From Thelephora terrestris (taxonomy: Eukaryota > Basidiomycota > Agaricomycetes > Thelephorales > Thelephoraceae), in the NCBI GenBank assembly GCA_015956445.1, contig WIUZ02000014.1:248001-312000 (forward strand): a stretch of 64,000 nucleotides of DNA, in the 5' to 3' direction. Position 1 is the stretch's first letter. Each line of letters begins with the position of its first letter. Below, one piece after another: positions 12,401 through 23,322 of the stretch. Under the pieces are notes generated by a model. The model had not been told where the DNA came from. It ran no database searches and was given only the letters and a program-made list of their open reading frames with translations. The position numbers and the translations under genes were made by a program.

Positions 12401-14646
12401 GATGATCCTTGTGCAAGGATTTCGCGATGAGGTCCAGATCCCTCTCCTCGGGTCCCGATACCACTCGTTCACACCTGTTTGATTCGAGGAGACTCTGAGA
12501 TTAGCAGATCAGACATCCGAGTGGAGTAACCGAACGTGGCTTTCCCTGAGGATCCAGGAGCGACTATGGCTCTCTGGCCCAAGGTTAGGTATACATCCAC
12601 ATGCACGTTCCCACGTAGGCTCGGCTGGATGGCAAGTCATTGAGCGCACTGCGCAACTCGGGGTTACTCTGATACGCAGAGTATCCAAGCACAAGCACAA
12701 GGTCGTCATGGAGCTAACCCAGAGCCAAGAAAGCGTTGTGGGTCTTGACCGGGCTTAACCTATGGACTTCGCCTGCCGCCCGCACGTCGAGGAAGAACCC
12801 TCTGCAGTCCAAACGGTGTTGAAACCGATAGAGGGGGAGGCAGACGGCGGCTGCGAATGCCACAAGTGAGGTAGACACTGACAAACAGTCTCCCCGAATA
12901 CAATTCCAGCGAAACCAGATAGGTGAGCGCAGGTGCCAAGGGCAAAGAAGAAGGCGGAAACCCGGAAGAAGTTCGCGAGGACTGAGATGCTCACCATCAG
13001 TCGATCATATCTTCAATTTGGTGCTGGAGCGCTGATGCTTCTTGGTTTGAGGCTGCAAGTTTCAGTACATTCGGGGTCTCTTGTTCTCAGCGATACGAAT
13101 CCAGCGAGCCTCCGTCTCGATCCGTTGGCAGTTTCATGAGACCGACTTTTACATGTACCCGCGCCTCACGCTGGCGTTATTGGGGTTTTGAAACCCGGTC
13201 ACGCCGGTCCTAAGGTTAACCGTGAATAAATCAATACCGACCAGATGGGTTCTCACAGCCTACAGGTGAGTTTTAGAGCCTGAGCTATGATCCGATCACC
13301 GCAGGTTGTAGATCTACAAATCTGTCAGTTGCAGATGCGATATCCACATGATCACTAGTTTTCGGGGTGGGTTTCCGGGCCTGGAGGTCGTGCGCTACGT
13401 GCGGCTTTCTCCAAGAGCACGCCACCCGCATGCAGCATCGCCAAGCGGCCGTTATTGTTTACGGCTTGCGTGTTCCGATGAGTGGGAAGCAATTGAACTT
13501 GTTTGTCATTGGCGATACATACATAATTCCTCGGATGAGTCTGCGCGCGAATCTGTTAGATTCAGATCTGCGGTGATCACGACTGGAATCCAGATATCCA
13601 CAGGTCCAAGGCGGCTCGCGTCAGGGCATCAAAACCGTTCTGGTGGTCTCACCCTCAGTTACTGTCTGCATGTTCCGGCATACTTTTAGATAATCACGCT
13701 GCCGTATGAAAGGAGGGTTGGAGCTGCAGGGTCAGCTGATGCAAGACAAACTTGAGAGCAGACGACCCTAACCGTTTGACAGGACCGTGACAGAATCACA
13801 AGGTCCCGTGGGGGCAATTTAGTCGATTTAATTCCGGATACACGTCAGGTCCTCGAAGGGTCGTGCCTCCTCTCCAACCCTACAGTGAGGAGCGCCAATC
13901 TACAAACTGCGGGGTATGCGCCTCGTTTGTTATTTCTCGTAAGGGATTGGGTAACGGAGACCGCTAATGTTGGAGAAGAGGGTCTCAAATGACCGGATAC
14001 GTTGCCCTTCAACCTGCAGATGACGAGAATCAGAAAGCGCCCCAGCTGATGCCCCCCTGAGCCACGGTCCCGCTCCGAACCAACCGGAACTTTTTTCTGC
14101 TAGTTTTTTTCACTCACGAGGTCTGAGGTCATTTACATCATTCGTGCGTCGTGCTGTCAGCCCTCCCCACGTACAAAGTTACTAGGGGTGTGTAAGACGG
14201 GGCAACGCAATGAGAAGCAGAGAGGTGGCAAGCATTAGGAGACCATCAGAGTGGGTGATTTATGCTCCGGTTGCGGATGATGGATCCGGGTTGGTGGAAG
14301 TAAGAGGTAAGTAGTCGGGTGGCGGACACTTTTGCCGATGAAGCGCTACGAACGTTTGAGCTATTTCCTCTAATTGGGTGTCAACGATGGCAGCTGGTAA
14401 CCACAGAAGTACCGAAAGGTGAATTCGAGGGTCTCAATGGCTCGCTCGGTCGTATTCCCCGCACGCGGATACAGTTAGGCTGAAAATGGAGACAGACGAT
14501 ACCTTCGGATGATACCCCACATGTAGTAACTCACGCGAGCCAGGGAACACGCGGTGATTGTAGTAGCCTTCTTTTGTGCGCCTATGTTCCCGTTAACTCT
14601 CATTCTTTCCTCGTCTGGCCCTCTTCTAGTCACTCAGCTTTCCCAC
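9430..14646. other. Gene-poor region of about 5.2 kb
   Basis: The first ~0.9 kb is the upstream half of the 7-TM segmental duplication (copy B; similar to 7258-8126). Beyond that I see no supported gene. The longest open frame (10649-11254, minus, ~200 codons) shows no domain, no splice partners and a composition like translated random sequence. No tandem repeats, transposon ends or RNA genes were recognised. It could be long regulatory or intergenic DNA, or old decayed sequence. Confidence 0.5.
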
Positions 14647-14654
14647 TATAAATA
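14647..14654 (+). promoter_or_regulatory. TATA box
   Basis: A perfect TATAAATA lies 60 bp before the ATG at 14714, in a pyrimidine-rich leader (CCTCCAGCTAACCACTCTCC). This spacing suits a fungal core promoter and supports the start choice for the small protein that follows. Confidence 0.6.
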
Positions 14655-14713
14655 ACGACCATCCTCCAGCTAACCACTCTCCCTCACCCTGACTCGTTTT
14701 TTCATCCTTAACC

Positions 14714-15220
14714 ATGCGTCGAAGCTCTTCTATCATCACTCGTCGCACTCACTCGTCCTCAGTCTCCAGGCAGGCTCAGATGCTGCCCATCACCTCGTCC
14801 ACCGTTATCCCACAACCCCTTCCCTCTCCGGGAATCAGATCCTCCTCGAAGTCTCCTGGTACGCCTAACACCGAGAAGGTCAAGGAATGGGTAGACATCT
14901 TCGACGGACCAATGCGCCCCTCCGCGTTCGTCTCTCCCACATCCGCATCCACCTCCCCTCCGTCCTCCGCAATGATGAGGGAAACCGACACCGGGATCAT
15001 CTTCGACGGTCCAGCTCGCCCCAGGTACATCATCCCAGGCGCACGCATCCACTCCCAAACGATTTCCTCCACTCTGAACCAAAACCGAAATGGATCAGGA
15101 TCTCCGTCCACCACGCAGAGGAGAGATGTCTCTGAGCTGCTTTCGCGCTCATCCCTGCCCCCTCCTCGGATCTACGATGGACCAGCCTTCGAGTGGGAAC
15201 TCCAAACGAAACGCGTTTGA
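14714..15220 (+). CDS. Small disordered protein with three I-(F/Y)-D-G-P repeats
   Basis: Intronless 168-aa protein, MRRSSSIITRR... to ELQTKRV. It is rich in S, T, P and R, with no membrane segment or signal peptide, so it is probably largely disordered. The motif VDIFDGPMRP (about residue 62) recurs as GIIFDGPARP (about residue 95) and as PRIYDGPAFEWE (near the C-terminus). Regular spacing and conservation of the hydrophobic-x-D-G-P core suggest three copies of a short binding motif. I do not recognise a family. Support comes from the upstream TATA box, the clear start context and the absence of stops across a long codon-like stretch. Confidence 0.6.
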   Translation: MRRSSSIITRRTHSSSVSRQAQMLPITSSTVIPQPLPSPGIRSSSKSPGTPNTEKVKEWVDIFDGPMRPSAFVSPTSASTSPPSSAMMRETDTGIIFDGPARPRYIIPGARIHSQTISSTLNQNRNGSGSPSTTQRRDVSELLSRSSLPPPRIYDGPAFEWELQTKRV

Positions 15221-15933
15221 ACTCATCGTTCTCCTGATCATCACATTCATTCCCCTCTTATCTCTCTCGTCGTGCTCTGCGGTTTCCTATGCTCTTTGGT
15301 GGCTTCGCTCTCGGTCCGGGTTAATATACCGGGGCCTGGAACACCTCTCACATCCGTTCGCCTGTGATGGCGCTATACCCCACACCACCGTTCTCCTATT
15401 CATATCTACCCTGCATATCCAATAACGCGTCCGAGGTGAGTTTTTTACGCCGCCCTACCTATCATTCACCTTCCTCTTTCGTGATCCAATAGTCTAATAC
15501 CTTTTTCTTCGCACAGTGACGTACTTGCCCGCTTCCCAAGCAACACAATTGTATCATACACATATCGCATTCCATCACATTCATCATAACAGTCACGTTC
15601 AACGTGTCTTAACCTTTTCCGTTTTCGATACACCGACTCGGATCCCTTTCGTTTTCTTATCTCTTCACAATCCCCCCCCCCTCTCAGAGTGTCTCTGGAG
15701 GCATGTACCATTTCCCACTGAATCTACTTCCTCGTCGTTTCTCCGATTTTACTTCAAACTTGAGATCCGCTGTGAAACTTCCCTGTATACCATCAACAAG
15801 CACACAAAAAGCACAAAAAAAATCATGTAAAGTTATCAGTATCCTGTTTTTCTGTCCAGTTTTGTATGTGCAGTGATTAGGAATTACCAGCCAAATGTGA
15901 TTCTCGCTCTCTACCCTCCGCAACGTGCGTGTG
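15221..15933. other. Intergenic, 3' flank of the small D-G-P protein
   Basis: Pyrimidine-rich DNA. Possible GT...AG intron edges near 15435-15515 suggest a spliced 3' UTR for the gene before it. No coding potential is supported. Confidence 0.35.
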
Positions 15934-17524
15934 CTAGTCATTATACGGGTGACGTTGGTCCTGTCGATCGGGTGTGCGAACTGTTTGCTGCTGGAACTTC
16001 CCGGTACGTGAACTAAGGTGTGGAGCGTGTCGGATCGACTTAGAGCCTGAATGAATGCCGGCTAGATAACATGCGAGATAAGAGTAGAGCCCAACTGGAA
16101 TGCCCGAAAAGGGGCCGTCTGAGGGAATTAGACATCGTGGCAGCGCGAAGAACGTGTGTTTATGCGAAGCAATCCATATATGCGAGCGACGAAGATCACG
16201 CACCAGATCTGCAGACGACGGAACCGGAACACCGAGGACTTCCAACCGTTTGCACTCCTCGCAGATCGAGCGGACTGCTAGGACGGGTAGGTGGACCTTG
16301 ACCAACACCAAACGGTGCAAGGTTTCCGCGTGTTGGTTGACGAGGAACTCGTAGGATTCGAGGGGCAGTTCAGGGATTACATGAGAGCCACCGCAGATCG
16401 CGAGTGATGTCAGAGGGGCGGCTGCGAACAGGGTAAAAGTTGAGAGGAAGCTCTTGAGTGGGAACGGGTTGGGTAGTTTCGGTAAGTCGACGACGAGCTC
16501 TTTCAGGTTTGGGAGGTGGAACGGGTGAACGTTCCCTTGAGTTCGCGTCAGGTTCTGTGGGTGGTCAGATGCGATCAGTTCGTAGGGAACGACGTGTCAA
16601 GGCGTACCCAGATAGAGAACGACAATGTGACGAGTGAGGGTATGTGTGGGATGACGCGGAACACGTCTAGAAAGTCAAAACCGTTGCACGTGCTGATGTG
16701 TAAACCTGTGAGGTTAGGGAGGCGAGTGACTGTTGTTCGAAGGATGTCCACCGTCAGTCCGAAACAGCTCTGTGATATTTTCTTTTGTAAGATCAGCGTT
16801 CAGCGATAGGGGCGCGCGCTCACGTAGAACGTCAGGTTTTCTAGTGAATGACCCAACGTATCTGCGGCCCATTTCGGGAGAACCTCGATAAGCTTCCAGG
16901 GAGCGAATTCCAGCGTTAGGCTCCTGAGACCACGGACTTGGAGAAGCAAGGGCTGTTCTTCCTCCTTCAACATCTGTACGTTTGCCCTCAGGTACCTGAC
17001 GGAAGACAGCGATGCGAGGACGTCCACGAAAATCATGACCTCCGTCGGAGTGCACACGAACGATTCCAAGCCCGTACCCGCTCGTAGAGCAAGCACCGCG
17101 CGGCAGCTCTGAATTTGTTCCGGAGACGGTAACGGTAACGCGATGCCTAAACGCAGGGGGGCGGTAAGGCTGGGAGCCTCCCCCAAGGGTGATCGTGATC
17201 GGAACATACGGATGCGACGGATGTGTCCCGCCAACGCGGGATGCAACGAGATCGTGTCGAAAGCAGACGTACGCTGCGGCGGAACGAAGTGAAAACGAGT
17301 TACTGTTCGTGGGTTCGGGGGCGTCAAGAGGGCCGGAAGAAACTGACCCTAAGCGCGGGCCTCAACACCTGTCTGAGCCCATACTCGACAGAGCGATACA
17401 ATAACGGCGTCGCCGCCGCGAAAAAACTTGAGCTGACGAGAGACAGATGGAACAGATCGTGTTGGTCCAAGTGGGCAAAGATGAGTTCGAGGACGTCGAG
17501 GTTTAGATTATCAGCAGAGACCAT
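15934..17524 (-). CDS. F-box protein with LRR-like repeats
   Basis: Starts at the ATG at 17524 (MVSADNLNLDVLELIFAHLD). The F-box is at residues 5-45 (DVLELIFAHLDQHDLFHLSL...SSFFAAATPLLYRSVE), typical of basidiomycete F-box proteins. After GLRQ an intron ends at CCGCCGCAG, and the protein resumes with RTSAFDTISLHPALAGHIRR. Later exons have the leucine-rich pattern of repeats, for example LPNLKELVVDLPKLPNPFPL near 16500 and LHRLVLVKVHLPVLAVRSIC EECKRLEVLGVPVP near 16300-16200. The 3' limit is uncertain because several short introns interrupt the end; it may stop a little before 15934. Probable SCF ubiquitin ligase adaptor, not closely related to the pair at 1-5 kb. Confidence 0.7.
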
Positions 17525-17693
17525 TCGAAAGCGCAGGTGTGTAGTTGTGGCACACACAAGAGATTGATGCCACGGAGGAGAAACGGCAATCGGGAGATGC
17601 CGAAAACCTTGTAGGTGCGAGACTAAAGGCTTTCACTCTTTGACCGACGCCCCCCACCTGCCGTTCCTTCATCGTCGTCGCCGTCGTCCCGCG

Positions 17694-20639
17694 ATGCCGC
17701 GCTCCTCAGCTTCCTTGGAGTCTCTCAGCTCATCCTCTCCAATTCCCTCACCCCCCAAGCAACGCGCCTCCCCACCCACCCAGTCAAATCACGACCCAGC
17801 CGGTCTCGACAGCGGCTCCGAGTTATCAGAGTTGACCGAAGACGAACAGGACTCCTCCGAGACAAAGTCCAAAACCAGCATTCGTAAACAGCCCACTCGG
17901 AGAACGCGAAGAAGCCTCATTCCAGATCAGATGTGGGGATGGTACAAGAAGAAGTCGCTCTCTGAAGAAAAACCTAAACACTCGGAACCGCCAGACTCCT
18001 CCGCAAACTCTGATCACAGAAACGGCGTAGAGGAGCGTTCAAAGTCAGTCGGCGACGGCGACGACCCCGATGATACTCCCGACTCCCCCCAGGAACCTCA
18101 CGATCAGCCTCAGCCACCGCCAGCCAACTCTGCCAACAAACCCCCAAACGACTTGGACTCGGACTCTGAACCTGACCAACCGGAACCTGCCCTGCCCAAA
18201 GTTCGGAAACCTCTATCTCCTTCTGAGGAGGACTCGGATTCGAGTTCAGAGGCTTCCGACGCTGCGGACGAGGACGATGGCGAGGGGGAGAGAACCGAAA
18301 GTGAAGAGGAGGATGAACCAGGCAACGGAGATGACTTTCCTGGGGAAATAATCACTCCAGAAGAGCCCGAAACACCTAATCCCGAGTTGGCGGATGACGC
18401 CAACAACATGGAGGTGGATATCGTCCCCCCTCCTCAAGCCGTCGTTGTGGCTGCCTCATCTATCATGGCTGGCAACACTGTCATCGAAACTCCCTCCCCT
18501 CCCTCTTCGGCTTCCAGCTCACGATCTCCCTCCCCTGCGCCAGCCAAGGTCGAAAAATCAAAACGCGCTCCCTCCCCAGGGAAGGAGGCTCCTGATGCCT
18601 CTCCTCCCCCAGAGGACGCCGATGCGGCCGTGGACGAAGAGGAATGTGACGCCGAACTCGAAGCCGATATGCAACCTGCTCATCGCGCTGAAGCCCTCGA
18701 CGTGTTGGCCACCATAGAGCTCAAGTTTGCTCTGTTGCGGGAGAAGTTGTATGTGGAAAAGATGGAGGCCCTCGCCTGGGAGGAAGCTCTTGTTGCCAAT
18801 GGTTCGTCCTTTATGCTCGTTGTATGCGCTCACTTTTGCGTGAGGTTTTATTGATTGTTGCCTCATGACAGGTATCCACCCCGAACTTATCCATCTCGAC
18901 CAAGAACTGTCAAAGCGGAGGGACAAACGCCTCGAATTAGCCTCTCGACGCCGAACTTATGAAGAACACGATGCCGTTAAGCGGAAAAGGGCTGCCGAAA
19001 ACGCGGTGTGGGGTTGGTGGAAGGTACCGTCATTATCTAAACGCCAGATTCTTGGCATTGACGTCCCTCGTAGTATGAACGCGACGAACTCCAAGTCGAA
19101 CTGCTCTCAGATACTAACAGGAAACGACGGAGATTGGAACGCGAACGCAGAGCTCTAGAAAGACCACAACCCAGTACGTCATCCTGTTGTATGCTGTTTT
19201 CTCGTCATCTAAGCCGGAATCCTACCACAGTCCGACGGATTCCTCATCTCCCCCTCGAACTACCCCCACCGGTCACACTACGAGATCTAACACGAAATAT
19301 GGCCTACGCTTATGCACCCGGACATATGTTGGGCATGACCGGCGCCTACCCGTCACTCACAATGTTAACCGGCATCGACGTTGAGGGCGATCTCGAATTC
19401 TTGAACCAACACCGCAGAGGATGGGAAATGCACCGTGGGCCCACCAATATGCAAATGTTACACCATCACCCTTTCGAATCATACGGACCGGTGATAGATA
19501 ACGTACCGGGTTACGGAATCTTGCCTCCTGGTCAACAGGCATCGACGTCATCGGCCGTTCAAAACTATCCAGCTCCATATCCCTACAACCAACCCCCTCC
19601 ACAACAACATCCTATTCCCGGTCACGGCGGACGTGAGAGGGACAGGGAACGCGAACGAGAGCGCGATAGAGAACGGGAGCGGGAGAAGGAACGTGATAGG
19701 CAATTTCCTGCAGACCCTACGCTACCTCACCCGAATAACTTTGCGCCGAGATCAATATCCCCCGTACACGTCAACGCGAATGGGGTACTGAAAGCGACGA
19801 ACGGCTGGATGTCGGGACCAGGCATCATCCCTGCTGACGAACGAGCCCCAACCACCAAAGAAGCTCGACGCGAACGGGAGAGGGAGGAAGCCAGGGCGAA
19901 TCGCGAAGGGCGTGAGAGGGAACGTGAGCGCGAACAACGAGAGAGGGAGGGTATGGACCGCGAAATGAACAACCAACACCACCACACGCAGCAAAGGCAC
20001 CAACAGCAGCAACAAGTTGGACCCGCTCCCTCACAACAACACCATCCGCACCATCATCATCATCACGTCGTCCACCACCACCACCAAAATCCCTATCAAA
20101 CCTCGTACCACCACAATGCGCCGGGGTATCTCAGTCCGAGGCGGGTATCGAGAGATCTGGAGTACGGCCGACGGTCAAATCCACTGTCTACGGAAGTCAT
20201 CGACCTCAACTCCTCTGGGCAGAACAAACGAGCTGTGGTCAACGCCTCACCTGTCCTTACTTCCAGTCGTGAACAACGAGAGAGGGAGAGGGAGCGAGAG
20301 ATGCACGAGCAGATTCCTCGTAAGCCCCCACTGAATCACACACGACCCTCTTCCAGGAACGCGCCGAGTATAGGAGCTTCCGAGCACCCACGGTTACCTC
20401 AACCACCACCCCCTAACGCCAACGTTGACCGAGACCGTGAACGGGAGCGGGACAGAGAGCGCGAGAGGGACAGAGACAGGATGATGACACCGTTCGTGAT
20501 ACCCCCGTCTCAAGCCACGCAAGCTCACTTCTCGACGACTCCGGACGTAGTTCCGAAAGTCGTGAGAGAGGCAAGGGAGCGGAGAGAACCTGGGCCTGGT
20601 TTGCAAGGTCCGGAGGAACTGATGATGTCGATTGGGTAG
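17694..20639 (+). CDS. Sds3/Dep1-like subunit of the Sin3 histone deacetylase complex
   Basis: Start ATG at 17694 (MPRSSASLESL). Residues 1 to ~320 are acidic and disordered. The Sds3-like domain begins at about 18660: AHRAEALDVLATIELKFALL, REKLYVEKMEALAWEEALV, then after an intron HPELIHLDQELSKRRDKRLE, ASRRRTYEEHDAVKRKRAAE and VWGWWK, and after a third exon YERDELQVELLSDTNRKRRR LERERRALE. This is the Sds3/BRMS1/Dep1 fold that dimerises and tethers the Rpd3 deacetylase to Sin3 in the nucleus. The C-terminal ~450 residues are low-complexity: RE/RD repeats, histidine and glutamine runs near 19975-20100, and prolines. Introns lie at about 18802-18873, 19024-19071 and a short one near 19173-19211. 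The domain makes the call firm; whether the closest yeast partner is Sds3 or Dep1 cannot be told. Confidence 0.85.
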
Positions 20640-21240
20640 CCCTTCTCTGGACATCCTTTTTCGTCCTCTCTCGCCATCTTTCAACACTACTCGAACTATC
20701 GGTGTTTATCACCCTGGTCTGGTTCCTTGGTTTAGTTCCCTGCTGTGTTATAGGATTTTCGTCCGCGTTATATCCATCTTATCCCCTTTTTATCTTCACG
20801 CGTGCATGTCCCCCTTCCATCATCCCGCCCCAGCTCTGGTCCGGTCCATCACTCCTCCACCGCCACCGTCGAGGCCACATCTGTATCCGCCATCCCACAC
20901 ACAGTGTTTCCCTGTTCTCTCTTTCCTCCTCTAGCTTGCTTCCAAGTTAATAGCCCCATCCGTCTGTGTTTTCGTTCTCACATCTCATCTGTTTCTTTCA
21001 CCCGCGTAGTACGATATGATATATCCCTCCTTTTTTTCTGAGCTGTCTCCACTACCTTCGCTCTTCTTTCCTTATAGTTATAATATGTAATTCGGAAGGA
21101 AACGGATAGTTGACATCACACCCGCTCCCTGAAGATTGGATTCTGAGCATCGCCTGTCACCGGGCGGACTTACAACGCACATAAACTGCGATTACGATCG
21201 AGATGTACATGACGTAGATCATCTCGTAGCGCCTCCAGCG
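20640..21240. other. Intergenic, Sds3-like gene to allantoinase
   Basis: 3' UTR and promoter DNA with long C/T-rich tracts (20640-21060), as is common in fungal promoters. A GATA site, which would be expected for nitrogen-catabolite control of allantoinase, may be present in the CGATAT-like words near 21012-21020, but this is only suggestive. Confidence 0.4.
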
Positions 21241-22897
21241 ATGTCCGCAAACCAGGTCATCTTCCATGGCTCCAAAGTCTTACTTCCCGACCACGATGGT
21301 CTCGTTGAGGCTTCAATAATCGTTGACACTGACAAGGGGACCATACTCTCCGTCATCGAAGGTCCCTTGAGCGGACTCGGTGATAAACTCCAAGTCATCG
21401 ACGCCGGAGATAACGTCGTCCTACCCGGGCTCGTAGAGTGAGTGTCCCCCGATTAAGTGCCTCGCAATCTGGGGGCTGACAACCGGTTTTTTCTCTCACT
21501 ACGACGAAGTACTCATGTGCATTTGAACGAGCCGGGTCGAACGCACTGGGAAGGGTTCTGGACCGGTACCAGAGCCGCTTTGTCCGGCGGCGTGACCACC
21601 GTCGTCGATATGCCGCTCAACTCGATCCCACCGACGACTACGGTGGAGAACCTGGCGATCAAGCGCGATGCGGCGCGTGGGCAGTGTTGGACGGATGTCG
21701 GGTTTTGGGGAGGTGTGATCCCCGGTAACGAGGTAAACTCTTGTGTGCTAGCGGCCCGCCTGAAAATCGGAAACCAATGTTTTCAATGAACCTGAAGGAT
21801 CAGCTTGTGCCCCTTGTAGAAGCGGGCGTTCGAGGTTTCAAGTGCTTCATGATCGAAAGCGGGGTGGAGGTTCGTTGTGTCCCCTTGTTGGCCTTTTACA
21901 GACCGCTGCCGATAAATTCTGACGCGTGGAACGTAGGAGTTCCCGTGTGTGACCGAACAAGACCTCTATAAATCGATGGCGGCCCTTGACGATCAGCCTG
22001 GAACCGTCCTCGCTTTCCATGCTGAACTCGACACCCCGGACGGTCCGCTGCCCGACGTCTCCTCCCACAATCACACCCACTACTCCACCTTCCTCACTTC
22101 CCGTCCCCAACACCTCGAAGTAAACGCGATCTCCCTCATAACCCGTCTCCAGCTCCAATTCCCTTCCTTACCCTGCCACATCGTTCACCTCTCCGCCGCT
22201 TCCGCTCTCCCAATCATCAGGAAAGCCAAAGCGGCAGGAGCGAAGCTGACGGTGGAGACTTGTTTCCATTACCTGTGCTTGTCATCCGACAAGATCCCGG
22301 ATGGGAAACCGGTGTTCAAGTGCTGTCCTCCGATCAGGGATAGCTCGAATCGCGAACTGCTCTGGGAGGCTTTGAAGGACGGAACCATCGACTTCGTGGT
22401 TTCCGACCACAGCCCGTGCGTTGCAGACTTGAAGAAGCTAGACGAGGGCGACATCATGTCCGCCTGGGGTGGTATCAGCGCTCTGGGGTTGGGCCTTGGC
22501 CTTTTATGGACCGAGTGCCAGAAAAACCACCCAGAAGTGAGTTTGAGCCAAATCATCAACTGGACGAGCACGGCCACGGCCAAACGCGTCGGCTTGGACG
22601 CGACGAAAGGCGCGATCAAGGTCGGGGCGGATGCAGATATAGTGTTTTGGGATCCAGAGGCCGAGTTCGAGGTTAGGATCACTGCACCCTCTGTCGTTTT
22701 CCCTTGCTCACCCTAGTGTGATTGCGGGAATGCGACTTTAGGTAACGCAAGAGTCGCTCCAGTTCAAGAACAAGCTGTCTCCCTACCAAGGTTTCACGCT
22801 CAAGGGAACAGTTCAACAAGTCTACCTCAGGGGAAAACTTGCATACGACAAGGACAAATCTTTGGACGAATTCAGCCCCACGGGAAAGCTGCTGTAG
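21241..22897 (+). CDS. DAL1: Allantoinase
   Basis: Cytosolic zinc amidohydrolase that opens the hydantoin ring of allantoin to allantoate in purine breakdown. Five exons join in phase: 21241-21437, 21510-21732, 21798-21869, 21937-22671 and 22742-22897, giving 460 aa, the usual size. Metal-binding signatures are present: [11 protein letters not shown] (the HxH pair) at the exon 1/2 join, the GFKCFM segment with the lysine that is carboxylated to bridge the two zincs, the histidines in [20 protein letters not shown] and [11 protein letters not shown], and the aspartate in VVSDHSPC. An alternative upstream in-frame ATG near 21136 would add ~35 residues; 21241 fits the family N-terminus better. 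Confidence 0.93.
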
Positions 22898-23322
22898 GCA
22901 CGCAACTGTAAGCACAGGGAATTCACACCTCCATACCTTCTGTGCGCAGGAAATACCGGCCATCCTCAATCACACACCAAATGTTCTAGAGATGATGAGC
23001 ACGGCCGCTGGAGGAGACTCGAGAATCCCTTCGACTGTCACCACAACGGTCATAGTGCTGAGAATAGTTCTAATTAAATCGTTTAGTTCACCGGGAAAGA
23101 AAAAATGCAGGAGAAAACACGATTGTATGCAAAGAGAGACAGAGTCCGTGAGGAAAAGGGTGTGGGACTTGGGTAATAGTGATCGCCGAAAGGAGATAGT
23201 GTAAGGAGTGGAGGGAGGGGTGCGTCCAAAAGATAAAAGTCGATAGCATGAGCACAAAATGAGTGAGAAGAAAAATCAGTCCATGGGATGTAATCAACAT
23301 GAATGTAGTCTTTTGGGTTCAT
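22898..23322. other. Intergenic between convergent allantoinase and chitin synthase
   Basis: 3' flanks of two converging genes; purine-rich on the plus strand around 23090-23260. No gene or repeat was recognised. Confidence 0.5.

Noticed and set aside
14759-15114. Minus-strand frames opposite the small D-G-P protein
   Set aside because: Shadows of the plus-strand gene, which has a TATA box, a good start and internal repeats.
20394-20712. Minus-strand frames opposite the Sds3-like tail
   Set aside because: Produced by the low-complexity RE/RD coding sequence on the plus strand.
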